Origin: Xanthocytophaga agilis
GTDB lineage: Bacteria > Bacteroidota > Bacteroidia > Cytophagales > 172606-1
Length of the DNA stretch: 64,000 bases
Direction: 5' to 3'
Assembly (NCBI RefSeq): GCF_030068605.1
Contig: NZ_JASJOU010000001.1
Coordinates: forward strand, 744,001-808,000
How positions within the stretch are numbered: the stretch's first letter is position 1; each line of letters opens with the position of its first letter. The position numbers and the translations under genes were made by a program. The notes below the pieces were generated by a model. The model saw only the letters and a list, made by a program, of their open reading frames with translations, did no database searches and was not told the origin of the DNA. This document shows, piece by piece, positions 44,908-54,729 of this stretch.

Positions 44908-47900
44908 CTATTTTAACGTCACATCCAGATAAACAGAATGACGTCCGTATGTTTCATAAAAGGGTTTAAAAACTACACCATCAATAGTGAATTGTAGCTG
45001 CTTTGGATCGCCTTGTATAGACTTGCTTAAATCTTCAGCATCCAGGATTACTTTGTGCCAGTCCTTTCTTGCTTCAGGTTCCTGAGCTGCCAGCAATATC
45101 GGTCCATAAAATAAACTAGCTATATTCTGCTGATCCATAACCGGGTCGAGATGAAACTGGAAGGGCATTTGTAGTTCTATTGTATCTCCATCTTTCCAGG
45201 TGCGGCTTATTGTCAGGTAGCTGCCTGGCTTAGCCTGAAGCTTTTGCTCTTTGCCGTTAATTTTTACATTAAAACCTTTGGTAGCCCAGCCTGGTACCCG
45301 TACATTGATAGCAAATTTTCCATTACCCTTAATAGTCAGACGAGTATTATCTTCCTTTGGAAAGTTCGTTGATTGCTCCACTGTTATATTGCGTTCTTTC
45401 CACTTTAGTATTGAAGGTATGTATAGGTTGACATAAAGTGCCTGGTTGTCTTTGCTTTTAAAGTAGATTGAGTTTTGTAGTTTGGTACTACTCTCAATGG
45501 CTGTGCCATTGCAACAGGTAAATCCTGTCATATCCGCATTACCAAATTGTTTGACAGATCCTGGCCTGAGCGGTACGTGGTATGTATTGGCGGGGCTATC
45601 TTTGTCTACCGAAGCCAATATATGGTTATACAATGCACGTTCGTAATAATCCATGAACTCTCCCCGCTGATCAAAAAGAAACAGATCACTGGTTAGTTTT
45701 AACATGTTGTAGGTAGCGCACGTTTCGTTTTGTCCTTCGGATGAGAATCCATTTTCATATAGTGAGCCCGGCTGACTAATAAAACACTCTGCATTGGCAG
45801 GATTACGTGCACCTGCAACCCCTCCAATGCTATACATATAATCATTGACTGCCTTGTACCAAAAGTTATCAGCTATCTTGTAATATTCCGGATTTCGAGA
45901 AACACGATACATTTCGATACTTCCTACTATCTGAGGGATATGTTGATTGGCATGTAATCCACGGAACATATCTACATTTTTGGCCAAGCCGTGCGAATGA
46001 TTTGTATCACCAAAGAACACCCGGATATTATCAAATAGCTGTGCTGTTTTAAGGTACTCCTGCTTACCTGTAATCCGGTACATGCGGGCCATTACTTCAT
46101 TCATACCTCCGAACTCACCAGCAATGTAGGTATTCCACATTTTTATGAGTGTATCTGTTGGGACCTTACTCAAGCGGGCATATACCCAGTCTCCCATGCC
46201 CATTGCTGTTTCAAGAGCCTTTTTATTATGGCTTACTTCATATACATCCAGTAAGCCGGCCAGAATTTTATGCAAGGTATAGTATGGTGCCCAAATCTGG
46301 GTTTTCTGTCCGCCATACTTGGCTCCTTTTTCCAACATAATAAACTGATCGGGAGGATAGGCACTGATAAATCCTTTTCCCCAGTTCCAGTAATCGGTAC
46401 GAATACCTTCATCGCTAAGATCCGAGTCGTAAGCTGATTTTCCCGGTCCATAGGGTACAGCTGTCGGATCAGCTATCTGTACACCACCTGGTTGCTTTGC
46501 CTTGCCCGATAATTGGGCTAAATCGTACAGGGTATTTACCATATACTCCATCTTTTGGGAGAAAATGGCTTGAAGGGATTTATCAAATCCTGTGCCTGCA
46601 TAGGCTTGTGCAATGGCTGTAAGGTAATGCCCTGTGGCATGTCCTCTTAGTTTCGTGTCCTGACTATCCCATACTCCCAAAGGTGTTGCTCCTTCTGGTT
46701 GTTTCTGACCAAACGCATGGCGAAACATATAAAGAAAGGAGTTAGGATCGGTCTTGGCGAGTGTTTGTATAAACTTATCGCGATTTTCGAGAAACTTTGT
46801 TTCGTGTCCGGCAGGATCGCCTTTTAGTGAAACCTGGGCCAGATCAAAAGTTTCCAGTTTTAAGGCCGGTGTGGTAGATTTGCCAGCATCTTTTATGGTT
46901 ACAAATGCCTTTGGCTGAAAATTTGTCCCTGCTACATGTCCAGTAACCGTATAAGTTCCAGGCTTACTAACTGCCGTATTATCGATAGGAGCAGGCCACA
47001 CAACACGTACATCCGGACCTTTTCGGTTATTCTTGTACGTTCCTGGTACATGACTTGGTAATCTTGGCAGATTTCCTGTTTCTGTTTCTACTTTTACATC
47101 AGACACCTGAGTTAAATAGGCGGTATAAAGTTGGGCTTCTGTTGGAGAAAAATGTGGAAGGTCATCTTCTTTCTTGGTCGTCGTATTTACCGAACCTTCA
47201 TTGAGACCCTTTTGGGCATTGCGATAAATGTCGGCAACCTGTTTGTTGGTCAATGGAACACGATAGATACGAAAATCGTGTATCAGAGCATTCAGATAAG
47301 GATCTGATGGTACGAGTGATTTTCCGATATAAAGTAGTTTTTCTTTTGTTTGCTTACCGAATACATCTGTTAATTCCATTGGAATATCTTTGGCTTCACT
47401 GACAGGCTTACTATCTACATAACTAATCATCGACTTTGACGGAATATCTATCACAACAACAAGATGAACCCACTTGTTCAGTTCTATAGTCGGAGAGGCA
47501 GCGCCTTTTTTAGTAGTTTTTTCTGTGATTATTACTGCCTGATACTCTTGTTGAGTAGTTGTGCCGGCAGGAGCTGCAAAAAAATGCCGGGTAGCATCCT
47601 TTCCAAAATCAAAAAAACGTTGGCCGGGTTGGTTCGAACGCAAATATATCCAGCCTGAGATGCTGATTGATTCCAGCTCTGTTAACGCTTCTCCAGGGAT
47701 TGTAATAAACGTATTGTTCTCTCCTGAGAGTGACAAAACTTTTCCAAACCGATTGTCATTCACAAATTTGACTCCACTTCCTTGAACTTTGGCATGCAGA
47801 TTATTTCGGGACCAATCTTTGACATCTCCATCAAATACATAGCGTGCAATTATTCCCGTTTCCCCTATCCCGTCCAATATCTGGTCTCCATTTTGAGCCT

Positions 47901-47973
47901 GAGTAGTGTTAAAACTCTGAGACAAAACAGTGATAAAGAGTGTGACACACAAGGATACTTTGTACATTTTCAT
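44908..47973 (-). CDS. GH127/GH146-type beta-L-arabinofuranosidase with LamG-like and Ig-like domains
   Basis: A 1021-residue secreted enzyme. Signal peptide about 1-26 (ending TQAQ). A concanavalin/LamG-like domain follows (about 35-265: YVFDGDVKDWSRNNLHAKV, YIGKSLVPSDPYLNALIHDF). A bacterial Ig-like group 4 domain covers about 290-370. The DUF1680 catalytic part starts with PEGATPLGVWDSQDTKLRGH. The zinc site known from HypBA1 (Glu338, Cys340, Cys417, Cys418) appears here as Glu750, Cys752, Cys820, Cys821 in QNETCATYN and FTCCNGTA. It should release L-arabinofuranose from plant glycans. Single gene. Confidence 0.9.
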   Translation of the reverse strand: MKMYKVSLCVTLFITVLSQSFNTTQAQNGDQILDGIGETGIIARYVFDGDVKDWSRNNLHAKVQGSGVKFVNDNRFGKVLSLSGENNTFITIPGEALTELESISISGWIYLRSNQPGQRFFDFGKDATRHFFAAPAGTTTQQEYQAVIITEKTTKKGAASPTIELNKWVHLVVVIDIPSKSMISYVDSKPVSEAKDIPMELTDVFGKQTKEKLLYIGKSLVPSDPYLNALIHDFRIYRVPLTNKQVADIYRNAQKGLNEGSVNTTTKKEDDLPHFSPTEAQLYTAYLTQVSDVKVETETGNLPRLPSHVPGTYKNNRKGPDVRVVWPAPIDNTAVSKPGTYTVTGHVAGTNFQPKAFVTIKDAGKSTTPALKLETFDLAQVSLKGDPAGHETKFLENRDKFIQTLAKTDPNSFLYMFRHAFGQKQPEGATPLGVWDSQDTKLRGHATGHYLTAIAQAYAGTGFDKSLQAIFSQKMEYMVNTLYDLAQLSGKAKQPGGVQIADPTAVPYGPGKSAYDSDLSDEGIRTDYWNWGKGFISAYPPDQFIMLEKGAKYGGQKTQIWAPYYTLHKILAGLLDVYEVSHNKKALETAMGMGDWVYARLSKVPTDTLIKMWNTYIAGEFGGMNEVMARMYRITGKQEYLKTAQLFDNIRVFFGDTNHSHGLAKNVDMFRGLHANQHIPQIVGSIEMYRVSRNPEYYKIADNFWYKAVNDYMYSIGGVAGARNPANAECFISQPGSLYENGFSSEGQNETCATYNMLKLTSDLFLFDQRGEFMDYYERALYNHILASVDKDSPANTYHVPLRPGSVKQFGNADMTGFTCCNGTAIESSTKLQNSIYFKSKDNQALYVNLYIPSILKWKERNITVEQSTNFPKEDNTRLTIKGNGKFAINVRVPGWATKGFNVKINGKEQKLQAKPGSYLTISRTWKDGDTIELQMPFQFHLDPVMDQQNIASLFYGPILLAAQEPEARKDWHKVILDAEDLSKSIQGDPKQLQFTIDGVVFKPFYETYGRHSVYLDVTLK

Positions 47974-48423
47974 ATGTAAATCATTTAACAATAACCTTTT
48001 ATCTATCTGGTAAAACCTGTTTTTTACTAACTATACAGAGTGATTAACTGGTTTTTTTTAGTTTAAAGCTGTACACAATAAAGAAGGAAACTCTTACAAA
48101 GCTGTGTATTCAATCTATAATATATTCACTGATATTTATTTATAAAACTAGGATGAATCTGAATGTTTTGATACGTTTATTTTAGCTACTAATTATAGGA
48201 TATTAACATATATTCTGTACACAAAACAAAGTTGTTGTCTAAACTTCAACAAGTTTACATATCACTCAATTATTTTCAGTTAATCATTGACAGTCCTGTG
48301 GTTCTTGGGATAGTTTATATTGAGTTTATCAAGGTAGTAAGTAAAACATTCCAATGAGCTGTCTGGTATGGTTTTAGTTATTTCTTATGAATACTATCTT
48401 GTCAACCAAAATAAGCTATTCGT
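47974..48423. other. Intergenic region between GH127/146 and a small exported protein gene
   Basis: About 450 AT-rich bases with no plausible gene. It should hold divergent promoters; no clean TA-N2-TTTG element was found on either strand. Confidence 0.4.
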
Positions 48424-48879
48424 ATGCGTTGGGTTATTGGTTTTCTTATTGTATTCAGCTTCTGGTCTTTTGTGGGATTGGAACAAAATGAAACACAGCT
48501 TAATTTTTCTCTGATGGAAAGGAGAGATGCTGCCTCTTTCAAGAGTTGGAAAAATGTAAAGAGTGGCTCTGAACTTCACTACAAAAAGTTTATAAGAGAT
48601 GATTCCCTAGCAGATCCACACAGACACATCCTGTATGAATTCAGGTTTCCTAATTTAAAATCAAGTCAGAGATACAATATGGAAATAGTATCACTCAAAG
48701 GAAAAGATACGGTGTCTGTGACCAAAGGAAATCTGAAAACCGATGATGTCTCTCCGTATGTTTTTCAAGAATCTATGTATGGAATTGAGAAGCAGATAAT
48801 TACATTGAATGTTGGTCGGTCATCAAAAATTACATTTACTGTATTTTTTGATATTGAAAATTTTGTGGGCGAAGGATAA
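48424..48879 (+). CDS. Exported protein of unknown function, 151 residues
   Basis: A signal peptide covers about residues 1-19 (WVIGFLIVFSFWSFVGL). The rest looks like a beta-rich domain: FVKSGSELHY-type strands, HILYEFRFPNLKSSQRYNME, VSLKGKDTVSVTKGNL and ITLNVGRSSKITFTVFFDI. No family was recognised. Repeat units follow about 95 bases downstream. Confidence 0.6.
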   Translation: MRWVIGFLIVFSFWSFVGLEQNETQLNFSLMERRDAASFKSWKNVKSGSELHYKKFIRDDSLADPHRHILYEFRFPNLKSSQRYNMEIVSLKGKDTVSVTKGNLKTDDVSPYVFQESMYGIEKQIITLNVGRSSKITFTVFFDIENFVGEG

Positions 48880-48972
48880 CTTGTCAACATTTCAATTTCA
48901 ATTCCAGAAACCTATAAATTCTACTACTTACACTTATTTCATTTCCTTACTAGTACAATTAAGATTCAGAAT

Positions 48973-49113
48973 GGGACTTGACTATACTTCGAATTACTTT
49001 ATAAGATGGCTGTAATTTGTTCCCTTTTCTGTTTGACCTTAGTTCCGGTTGCTTTCTAGTTTGACTGTAATACCAGTCACCGACTTGCATAACCATACTT
49101 CCGATTGAAAGGC
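48973..49113 (+). repeat. Tandem 28-30 bp units (copy C)
   Basis: Units start near 48977 (TTGACTATACTTCGAATTAC), 49032 (TTTGACCTTAGTTCCGGTTG), 49060 (TTTGACTGTAATACCAGTCA) and 49089 (ATAACCATACTTCCGATTG), with a weaker one near 49007. They match the units of copy A (for example CATACTTCC at 19418). No leader is obvious. The rest of 48880-49365 shows no gene. Confidence 0.55.
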
Positions 49114-49365
49114 ACACGAACAACTACGCAAAACAAAATTCAGTTATACTATGAAACTAAATGTATCGGTGAATGCACAATGCTGTAAAGGTGAGAGTTT
49201 CTTTCTTTGATACTCGCACCTTTTTTGCCTTTGAAAGAGTCCCGTAACAAATACAGTTTGTTACCTGTCCTACTATGAATTAATCAGATCATCTGATTAA
49301 TCTTCAATGGTGTTTTTAGTACTTGGATGACAAAAAGATCTATATACTAAAAAAATAAATCTGAA

Positions 49366-50292
49366 TCATTTCTGCTTACGAAAAGTCTTTCTGACCAACA
49401 TCACAATCTTATCAATGATAAAGCCTAGCATAAGTCCGGCAATACCACAGGCCAATGCCTTGGCAAACCATGCGAGTATGGGTATTTTAGCTAAGGATTC
49501 CTCTAGAATGTGCAATAAATGACTGGTAAATGGAATCCCATGTGCAATGATTTCGGCTCCAACCCAGAGCATAGCTGCTGTACCTATATATCCTAAAAGT
49601 TGTAGGAAGTGTGGCATAAACTTTACAATGCCACGACCAAATTTTTGCATGGCAGGGCTATATTTATCTCTGGTCAGGCTTACGCCGATATCATCTGCTT
49701 TTACCAGTAATGCCACAAATCCATATACGGCAACTGTAATAAACATAGCTACAGCCAACATGACCACTATCTGATTTACTATCGATTGTCCAGTTACCTG
49801 ACTATAGGCAATAGCAATAATTTCTGCCGATAGGATAATATCAGTACGAACAGCACCATTCACTCGTTCTTTTTCCAGTTGCTCTGGTGTAATGACTTTT
49901 GTTTCTTCTTGTTCTTCGGTATTGGTGTTATGAGATTTACTAAACAGAGAATGCACCTTTTCATACCCTTCAAAACACAAATAAGCTCCTCCTACCATCA
50001 AAATGGGTGTGATAGCCCAGGGAGCAAAATAGCCAAGTAATAAAGCCGCCGGACTTAAAATAAGTATTTTATTGATCAATGACTTTTTTGCAATCTGGTA
50101 GATGATGGAGAGCTCGCGGGACGGATCAAGGCCCACAACATACTTTGGGGTAACCGCTGTATCGTCAATCACAATACCGGAAACTTTTCCGGTTGTCTTG
50201 GCTATCTGAGTAGGTACATCATCTAAACTGGCAGCACTGGTCTTAACCAAAGCCGAAATATCATCTAATAAAGCAAAAAATCCTGAAGGCAT
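49366..50292 (-). CDS. DUF808 family inner-membrane protein (YedI-like)
   Basis: A 308-residue membrane protein. The start MPSGFFALLDDISALVKTSA is the family signature. KTTGKVSGIVIDDTAVTPKY and PSRELSIIYQIAKKSL follow. About five to six membrane segments include SPAALLLGYFAPWAITPILM and a C-terminal LACGIAGLMLGFIIDKIV. The family is widespread and uncharacterised. It is a single gene. Confidence 0.92.
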   Translation of the reverse strand: MPSGFFALLDDISALVKTSAASLDDVPTQIAKTTGKVSGIVIDDTAVTPKYVVGLDPSRELSIIYQIAKKSLINKILILSPAALLLGYFAPWAITPILMVGGAYLCFEGYEKVHSLFSKSHNTNTEEQEETKVITPEQLEKERVNGAVRTDIILSAEIIAIAYSQVTGQSIVNQIVVMLAVAMFITVAVYGFVALLVKADDIGVSLTRDKYSPAMQKFGRGIVKFMPHFLQLLGYIGTAAMLWVGAEIIAHGIPFTSHLLHILEESLAKIPILAWFAKALACGIAGLMLGFIIDKIVMLVRKTFRKQK

Positions 50293-50717
50293 CTTGTATA
50301 GTATTCACTTGGTTTGTGTCAAAAAAGTTGTCTTATGTCTACTTATACAACTTTAATGCCTCCCATAGTAAGTGAAGTTTACAGCTATTTTACTACAGAG
50401 TATACAGATAATACATTAGCCTCATCTAACACACTATCGGATTGGCACATTTCTTAACAGATAGCTTGTATCTGATAGCAAAATTGCCTGGCATAACCAG
50501 CGCCACCTCACAATGCTTCTCTCATATCAAGGTAAAAACAATCGCCTTGTTCTGTCTGAAAACATAACAGACAATGACACGTTTTTAAATAATCTCTTGT
50601 ATTTTAAGGCGCCGCAATCCAATAGAGGGTCTGCTCATGATCTTTATAGGATGTGCATCTTTTCTAATTAGTCATTTGTACCATTTTCCAGACCATTTTA
50701 CCCTCAATCCCAATTGT
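50293..50717. other. Intergenic region upstream of the haem lipoprotein gene
   Basis: About 425 bases with no gene. An in-frame extension from 50637 exists but lacks signal-peptide form, so the start was placed at 50718. Confidence 0.4.
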
Positions 50718-53426
50718 ATGTTCAGAAACTATCTGTCCTTAAAGCTACTATCCATTGCATTAATGACCCTCATGACCACCGCATGCAGTGGGGATAAGGA
50801 TACAAAAGAATCAGACCTGAAGCAGGTTAGCACAGGAAATCCTAAGCTTGATAAACTTAAACTACCTGATGGTTTCCGGGCAGAACATCTGTATAGTCCT
50901 TCGGAGAAGAAACAAGGTTCATGGGTATCAATGACTTTTGATTCCAAAGGTCGTATGATTGCTTCCGATCAGTATGGAAGTTTATATAGGTTACAATTAC
51001 CGCCTGTTGGTGATACAGCTCAGCCAAAGGTAGAAAAGCTCATCATTGGGAACCAACCCGATACGATAGTTTCCATGGGGTATGCGCAAGGACTGCTGTA
51101 TGCTTTTAACAGTTTGTTTGTAATGGTCAACAGCCGGGGAACAGCTAGTGATGAAAACAAAGAGTTTGATAAGCTGAGTGGCCTTTACCGACTCGAAGAC
51201 ACCGATGGCAACGATCAGTTTGATAAAATCACACTGATGAAGCAGCTCAATGGGGATGGAGAACACGGACCACACAGTATTAAACTTTCGCCTGACGGCA
51301 AGTCGCTGTATATAGTGGCAGGTAACTACACCAATGTTCCTGAAATGGATGCCTATCGGTTGCCCCACAACTGGCAGGAAGATAATATATTTCCCTTGAT
51401 TAAAGATCCCAGAGGTCATGCCAACGACCGGATGGCGCCCGGTGGCTGGATTGCGAAGGTAGATCCCGTCACAAACCGCTGGGAGCTGATTAGTGCAGGA
51501 TTTCGAAATACCTATGATATTGCTTTTGATGATCGGGGTGAATTGTTTGCTTATGACTCCGATATGGAATGGGACTTTGGTATGCCCTGGTATCGGCCAA
51601 CCCGCATTCTGCATGTCACCAGTGGCAGTGAGTTTGGCTGGCGTACAGGCAACAGTGTATGGTCTCCGATGTATCCTGACAACCTGCCATCTATTCTCAA
51701 TATTGGACAAGGCTCACCCACCAGTCTGGAATATGGCAGAAAGTCTCATTTTCCGGAAGTCTATCAGAAATCGTTGTTTGCCTTTGACTGGAGTTTTGGC
51801 ATTATCTATGCAATTTCAATTGAACCCAATGGTGCTACTTATAATTCAAAAGGAGAAGAGTTTGTTTCCGGATCTCCCTTGCCTTTGACTGATGGTGTCT
51901 TTGGCCCGGATGGTTCTCTGTATTTTTTAACGGGAGGGAGAAGACTGGATTCGGATTTATACCGGATAAGCTATACAGATGCTAAAAACAAGCCAGCTGA
52001 TAACACTGTGGTTGCTGAGTTAAATGAAGATACCCGATTACGAAGAAGCTTGGAGCAGTATCATGGAAAGCCACAGCCTGGTGCTGTAGAGGCTGCCTGG
52101 CCTAATCTGAAGCATAAAGACCGATATATTCGCTATGCTGCCCGCATTGCCATAGAACACCAGCCAGTAAGTGAGTGGCAGCAACGAGCCCTGAACGAGA
52201 CTGATGCCCAAACAGTGATTGAATCCATGATAGCACTAGCTCGTCAGGGCAAAAAGGATACAAAGACTGCCGTGTTAGAGGCACTTATCCGCATTGACTA
52301 CAGTAAATTATCTGAACAGCAGCAAGTGGATCTGTTACGGGCCTTTGAGCTGGTTTTTGCCCGGATGGGAAAGCCAGAAGGCAAAATAAAAGAAGAGGTA
52401 GTGAAGTATTTAAATCCGCATTACCCCGCTCAGACAAATACAGTGAACCGTTCACTGAGCAAGGTGCTGGTGTATATAGAGGCACCTGGAGCTGTAGAAA
52501 AAACATTGGCTTTGTTGGAAAAAGCAAAAGACGATGCTAGTGAGAAAACGGTAAGTAATTCTTCCGATCTGATCCTAAGAAATCCACAGTATGGATTAGA
52601 CATTGCCGGAATGCTGGCTAAAGTACCACCTGCCCAACAAACCTATCTGGCTACTGTGCTGAGTACAGCAAAAACAGGCTGGACTCCAGAATTATACGAG
52701 AAGTATTTTGCCTGGTTTAAGAAAGCATTCGGGTATAAAGGTGGCATGAGCTATATTGGCTTTATCAATAAAGCACGTGAGTCAGCTTTAGCCAGTGTAC
52801 CTAAAAATAAGTTTGAGCATTACAATAAATTATCTGGTGGGGATCTCATCACTCAGTCAGGGAATGAATTGGCTACTCTGGTTTCACCCAAAGGCCCCGG
52901 TAGAGACTGGAGTGTAGAAGAGGCCAAAGCTATTATAGACAGTGGATTAATCAATCGGAATTTTGAAAATGGAAAGAACATGTTTGCTGCTGTGCTTTGC
53001 CAGTCCTGCCATGCCATGCGGGGTGAAGGTGGAACTATTGGCCCTAACCTGACACAGTTAGGTACCCGGTTTTCTACAGACGATATGCTGGAGCATATCA
53101 TTGATCCCAACAAAGAAGTTTCGGATCAGTATGCATCTACTGTATATACCTTGAAGGACGGCAGTTCTGTTTTGGGTCGCCAGACCAATGAAAATAAGAG
53201 TACGTTTTTTATTTCCCAAAACCCTTTTGCACCTGATGTAATCCGGGAAATTCCCAAAAAGGATGTGGTCAGTGTTAAAATTGCCCGTTCTTCCATTATG
53301 ATGCCTGGATTAATTAACCGACTCAATCCGGAAGAATTGAAAGACCTGCTGGCTTTCCTGATGGCAGGAGGTAATAAAGAAAGTCCGGTATACACAAAAA
53401 ATAACCAGACAGCCCAACGTAAATAG
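50718..53426 (+). CDS. Lipoprotein dehydrogenase-like propeller with HEAT-type repeats and PVC-type haem domain
   Basis: A 902-residue lipoprotein. The lipobox LMTTAC is at about 18-23. The beta-propeller part (about 40-420) has GSWVSMTFDSKGRMIASDQY and DGEHGPHSIKLSPDGKSLYI, as in glucose/sorbosone dehydrogenase-like proteins. Helical repeats follow (about 440-680). The C-terminal cytochrome c part binds haem at Cys761, Cys764 and His765 in CQSCH, with a likely Met ligand in SIMMPGLINRL. This is the putative haem-binding family TIGR02603. It may oxidise a sugar and pass electrons on in the periplasm. The DUF1080 gene follows 30 bases later in the same direction. Confidence 0.88.
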   Translation: MFRNYLSLKLLSIALMTLMTTACSGDKDTKESDLKQVSTGNPKLDKLKLPDGFRAEHLYSPSEKKQGSWVSMTFDSKGRMIASDQYGSLYRLQLPPVGDTAQPKVEKLIIGNQPDTIVSMGYAQGLLYAFNSLFVMVNSRGTASDENKEFDKLSGLYRLEDTDGNDQFDKITLMKQLNGDGEHGPHSIKLSPDGKSLYIVAGNYTNVPEMDAYRLPHNWQEDNIFPLIKDPRGHANDRMAPGGWIAKVDPVTNRWELISAGFRNTYDIAFDDRGELFAYDSDMEWDFGMPWYRPTRILHVTSGSEFGWRTGNSVWSPMYPDNLPSILNIGQGSPTSLEYGRKSHFPEVYQKSLFAFDWSFGIIYAISIEPNGATYNSKGEEFVSGSPLPLTDGVFGPDGSLYFLTGGRRLDSDLYRISYTDAKNKPADNTVVAELNEDTRLRRSLEQYHGKPQPGAVEAAWPNLKHKDRYIRYAARIAIEHQPVSEWQQRALNETDAQTVIESMIALARQGKKDTKTAVLEALIRIDYSKLSEQQQVDLLRAFELVFARMGKPEGKIKEEVVKYLNPHYPAQTNTVNRSLSKVLVYIEAPGAVEKTLALLEKAKDDASEKTVSNSSDLILRNPQYGLDIAGMLAKVPPAQQTYLATVLSTAKTGWTPELYEKYFAWFKKAFGYKGGMSYIGFINKARESALASVPKNKFEHYNKLSGGDLITQSGNELATLVSPKGPGRDWSVEEAKAIIDSGLINRNFENGKNMFAAVLCQSCHAMRGEGGTIGPNLTQLGTRFSTDDMLEHIIDPNKEVSDQYASTVYTLKDGSSVLGRQTNENKSTFFISQNPFAPDVIREIPKKDVVSVKIARSSIMMPGLINRLNPEELKDLLAFLMAGGNKESPVYTKNNQTAQRK

Positions 53427-53456
53427 CCTTTATCCATTCTGAAAGCGACTAGTCCT

Positions 53457-54257
53457 ATGATAAAAAGAATAAAACTACCTCTCTATCTGGCAACGGCTAT
53501 CCTTAGTGTGTTGCTGGCTGGAATGGGTAAAACTCCTGTTTTTAGCCAAACTAAGACAGACAAATCAAGCCCGAAAAAAGATAAAGAGGGTTTTGTATCC
53601 ATATTTGATGGAAAAACACTCAATGGTTGGGAAGGAGATGCTAGCTACTGGCGAGTAGAAAATGGGAGTTTAATAGGTGAAATCATACCTGACAAACCGT
53701 TGAAAACTAACTCATTTATCATCTGGCGAGGTGGAAAGCCTGAAGATTTCGAGCTGAAAGGGCAATTTCGGATCACAAAATCCGGTAACTCAGGCATTAA
53801 TTACCGGAGTGAGCAACTGCCGCAAATTCCCTTCGCCCTCAAAGGTTATCAGGCCGATATTGATGGAAATAACCACTATACAGGTCAAAACTATGAGGAA
53901 CGGGCCAGAACAACATTGGCTTACCGGGGTCAGAAAACAACTATTAATCCGCTGGAGCATCCCTCTGCAAATCTGTCGGATGATGTAGAAAACAATGCGT
54001 GGAAGGGTCTACATGTAACAGATTCGATTGGTACAGCAGCATCTTTGAAAAATGTCGTCAAAAGCGAGGACTGGAATGAGATTCGTCTGGTAATCAGAGG
54101 GAACCACCTGCAGCATTACATCAATGGGGTGCTCATCAGCGATGTAACGGACAATGACACGGCAAATCGTAAAATGTCAGGACTACTGGGGATGCAGGTG
54201 CATGTGGGTCCACCCATGAAAGTAGAATACCGTAATTTGAGGCTGAAAGGATTGTAA
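53457..54257 (+). CDS. DUF1080 (3-keto-disaccharide hydrolase) family protein
   Basis: A 266-residue exported protein with signal peptide (about 1-31). The single DUF1080 jelly-roll domain has FVSIFDGKTLNGWEGDASYW, RVENGSLIGE, SGINYRSEQLP and VKSEDWNEIRLVIRGNHLQH. Known members hydrolyse 3-keto-glycosides. Together with the haem lipoprotein before it, this suggests a pathway where a sugar is oxidised at C3 and then split. The two genes are very likely one operon. A terminator follows about 75 bases downstream. Confidence 0.9.
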   Translation: MIKRIKLPLYLATAILSVLLAGMGKTPVFSQTKTDKSSPKKDKEGFVSIFDGKTLNGWEGDASYWRVENGSLIGEIIPDKPLKTNSFIIWRGGKPEDFELKGQFRITKSGNSGINYRSEQLPQIPFALKGYQADIDGNNHYTGQNYEERARTTLAYRGQKTTINPLEHPSANLSDDVENNAWKGLHVTDSIGTAASLKNVVKSEDWNEIRLVIRGNHLQHYINGVLISDVTDNDTANRKMSGLLGMQVHVGPPMKVEYRNLRLKGL

Positions 54258-54333
54258 GCGAGCTACTATTTCCAGTTTCGTTATTCATAATCTGGTTGAT
54301 GTAGCCAGAGATTTTCGAACATACTACTATATG

Positions 54334-54368
54334 AAAAGCCAATCTTTCATAGGATTGGCTTTTTATTT
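54334..54368 (+). terminator. Terminator after the DUF1080 gene
   Basis: AAAAGCCAATC (54334-54344) pairs with GATTGGCTTTT (54353-54363), 8-nt loop, then TTATTT. The remainder of 54258-54729 shows no gene. Confidence 0.75.
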
Positions 54369-54729
54369 CTCTCTGCCTCTGATTATACTTACTTATTCAG
54401 TTTGCAATGCTAAATAAGCAGAACATCTGAAAATAGCTTGAATAAAATCCGAGCTTTGGCAGGTTATTTTAGAAGCAGGATGAGATAAAGCGAGTTACCT
54501 GTTGTGGAATGAATATTATCTATTAATACCTTGTTTCTTTTATGATAAAATTATTCTGATGTATAGTAGATATTTTGAAATTCTAGTTTGATTATAATGT
54601 CAATTAAAGCAAAAGGTATAGCTTTGGTTGATACTTCTCTTTCAAGAGTTATATATCACTATAACAAAAGATGAGTCATTAAGTTAATAGCTTTTCTGTT
54701 AGACATATTCATACAATAGCTGAAAATAT

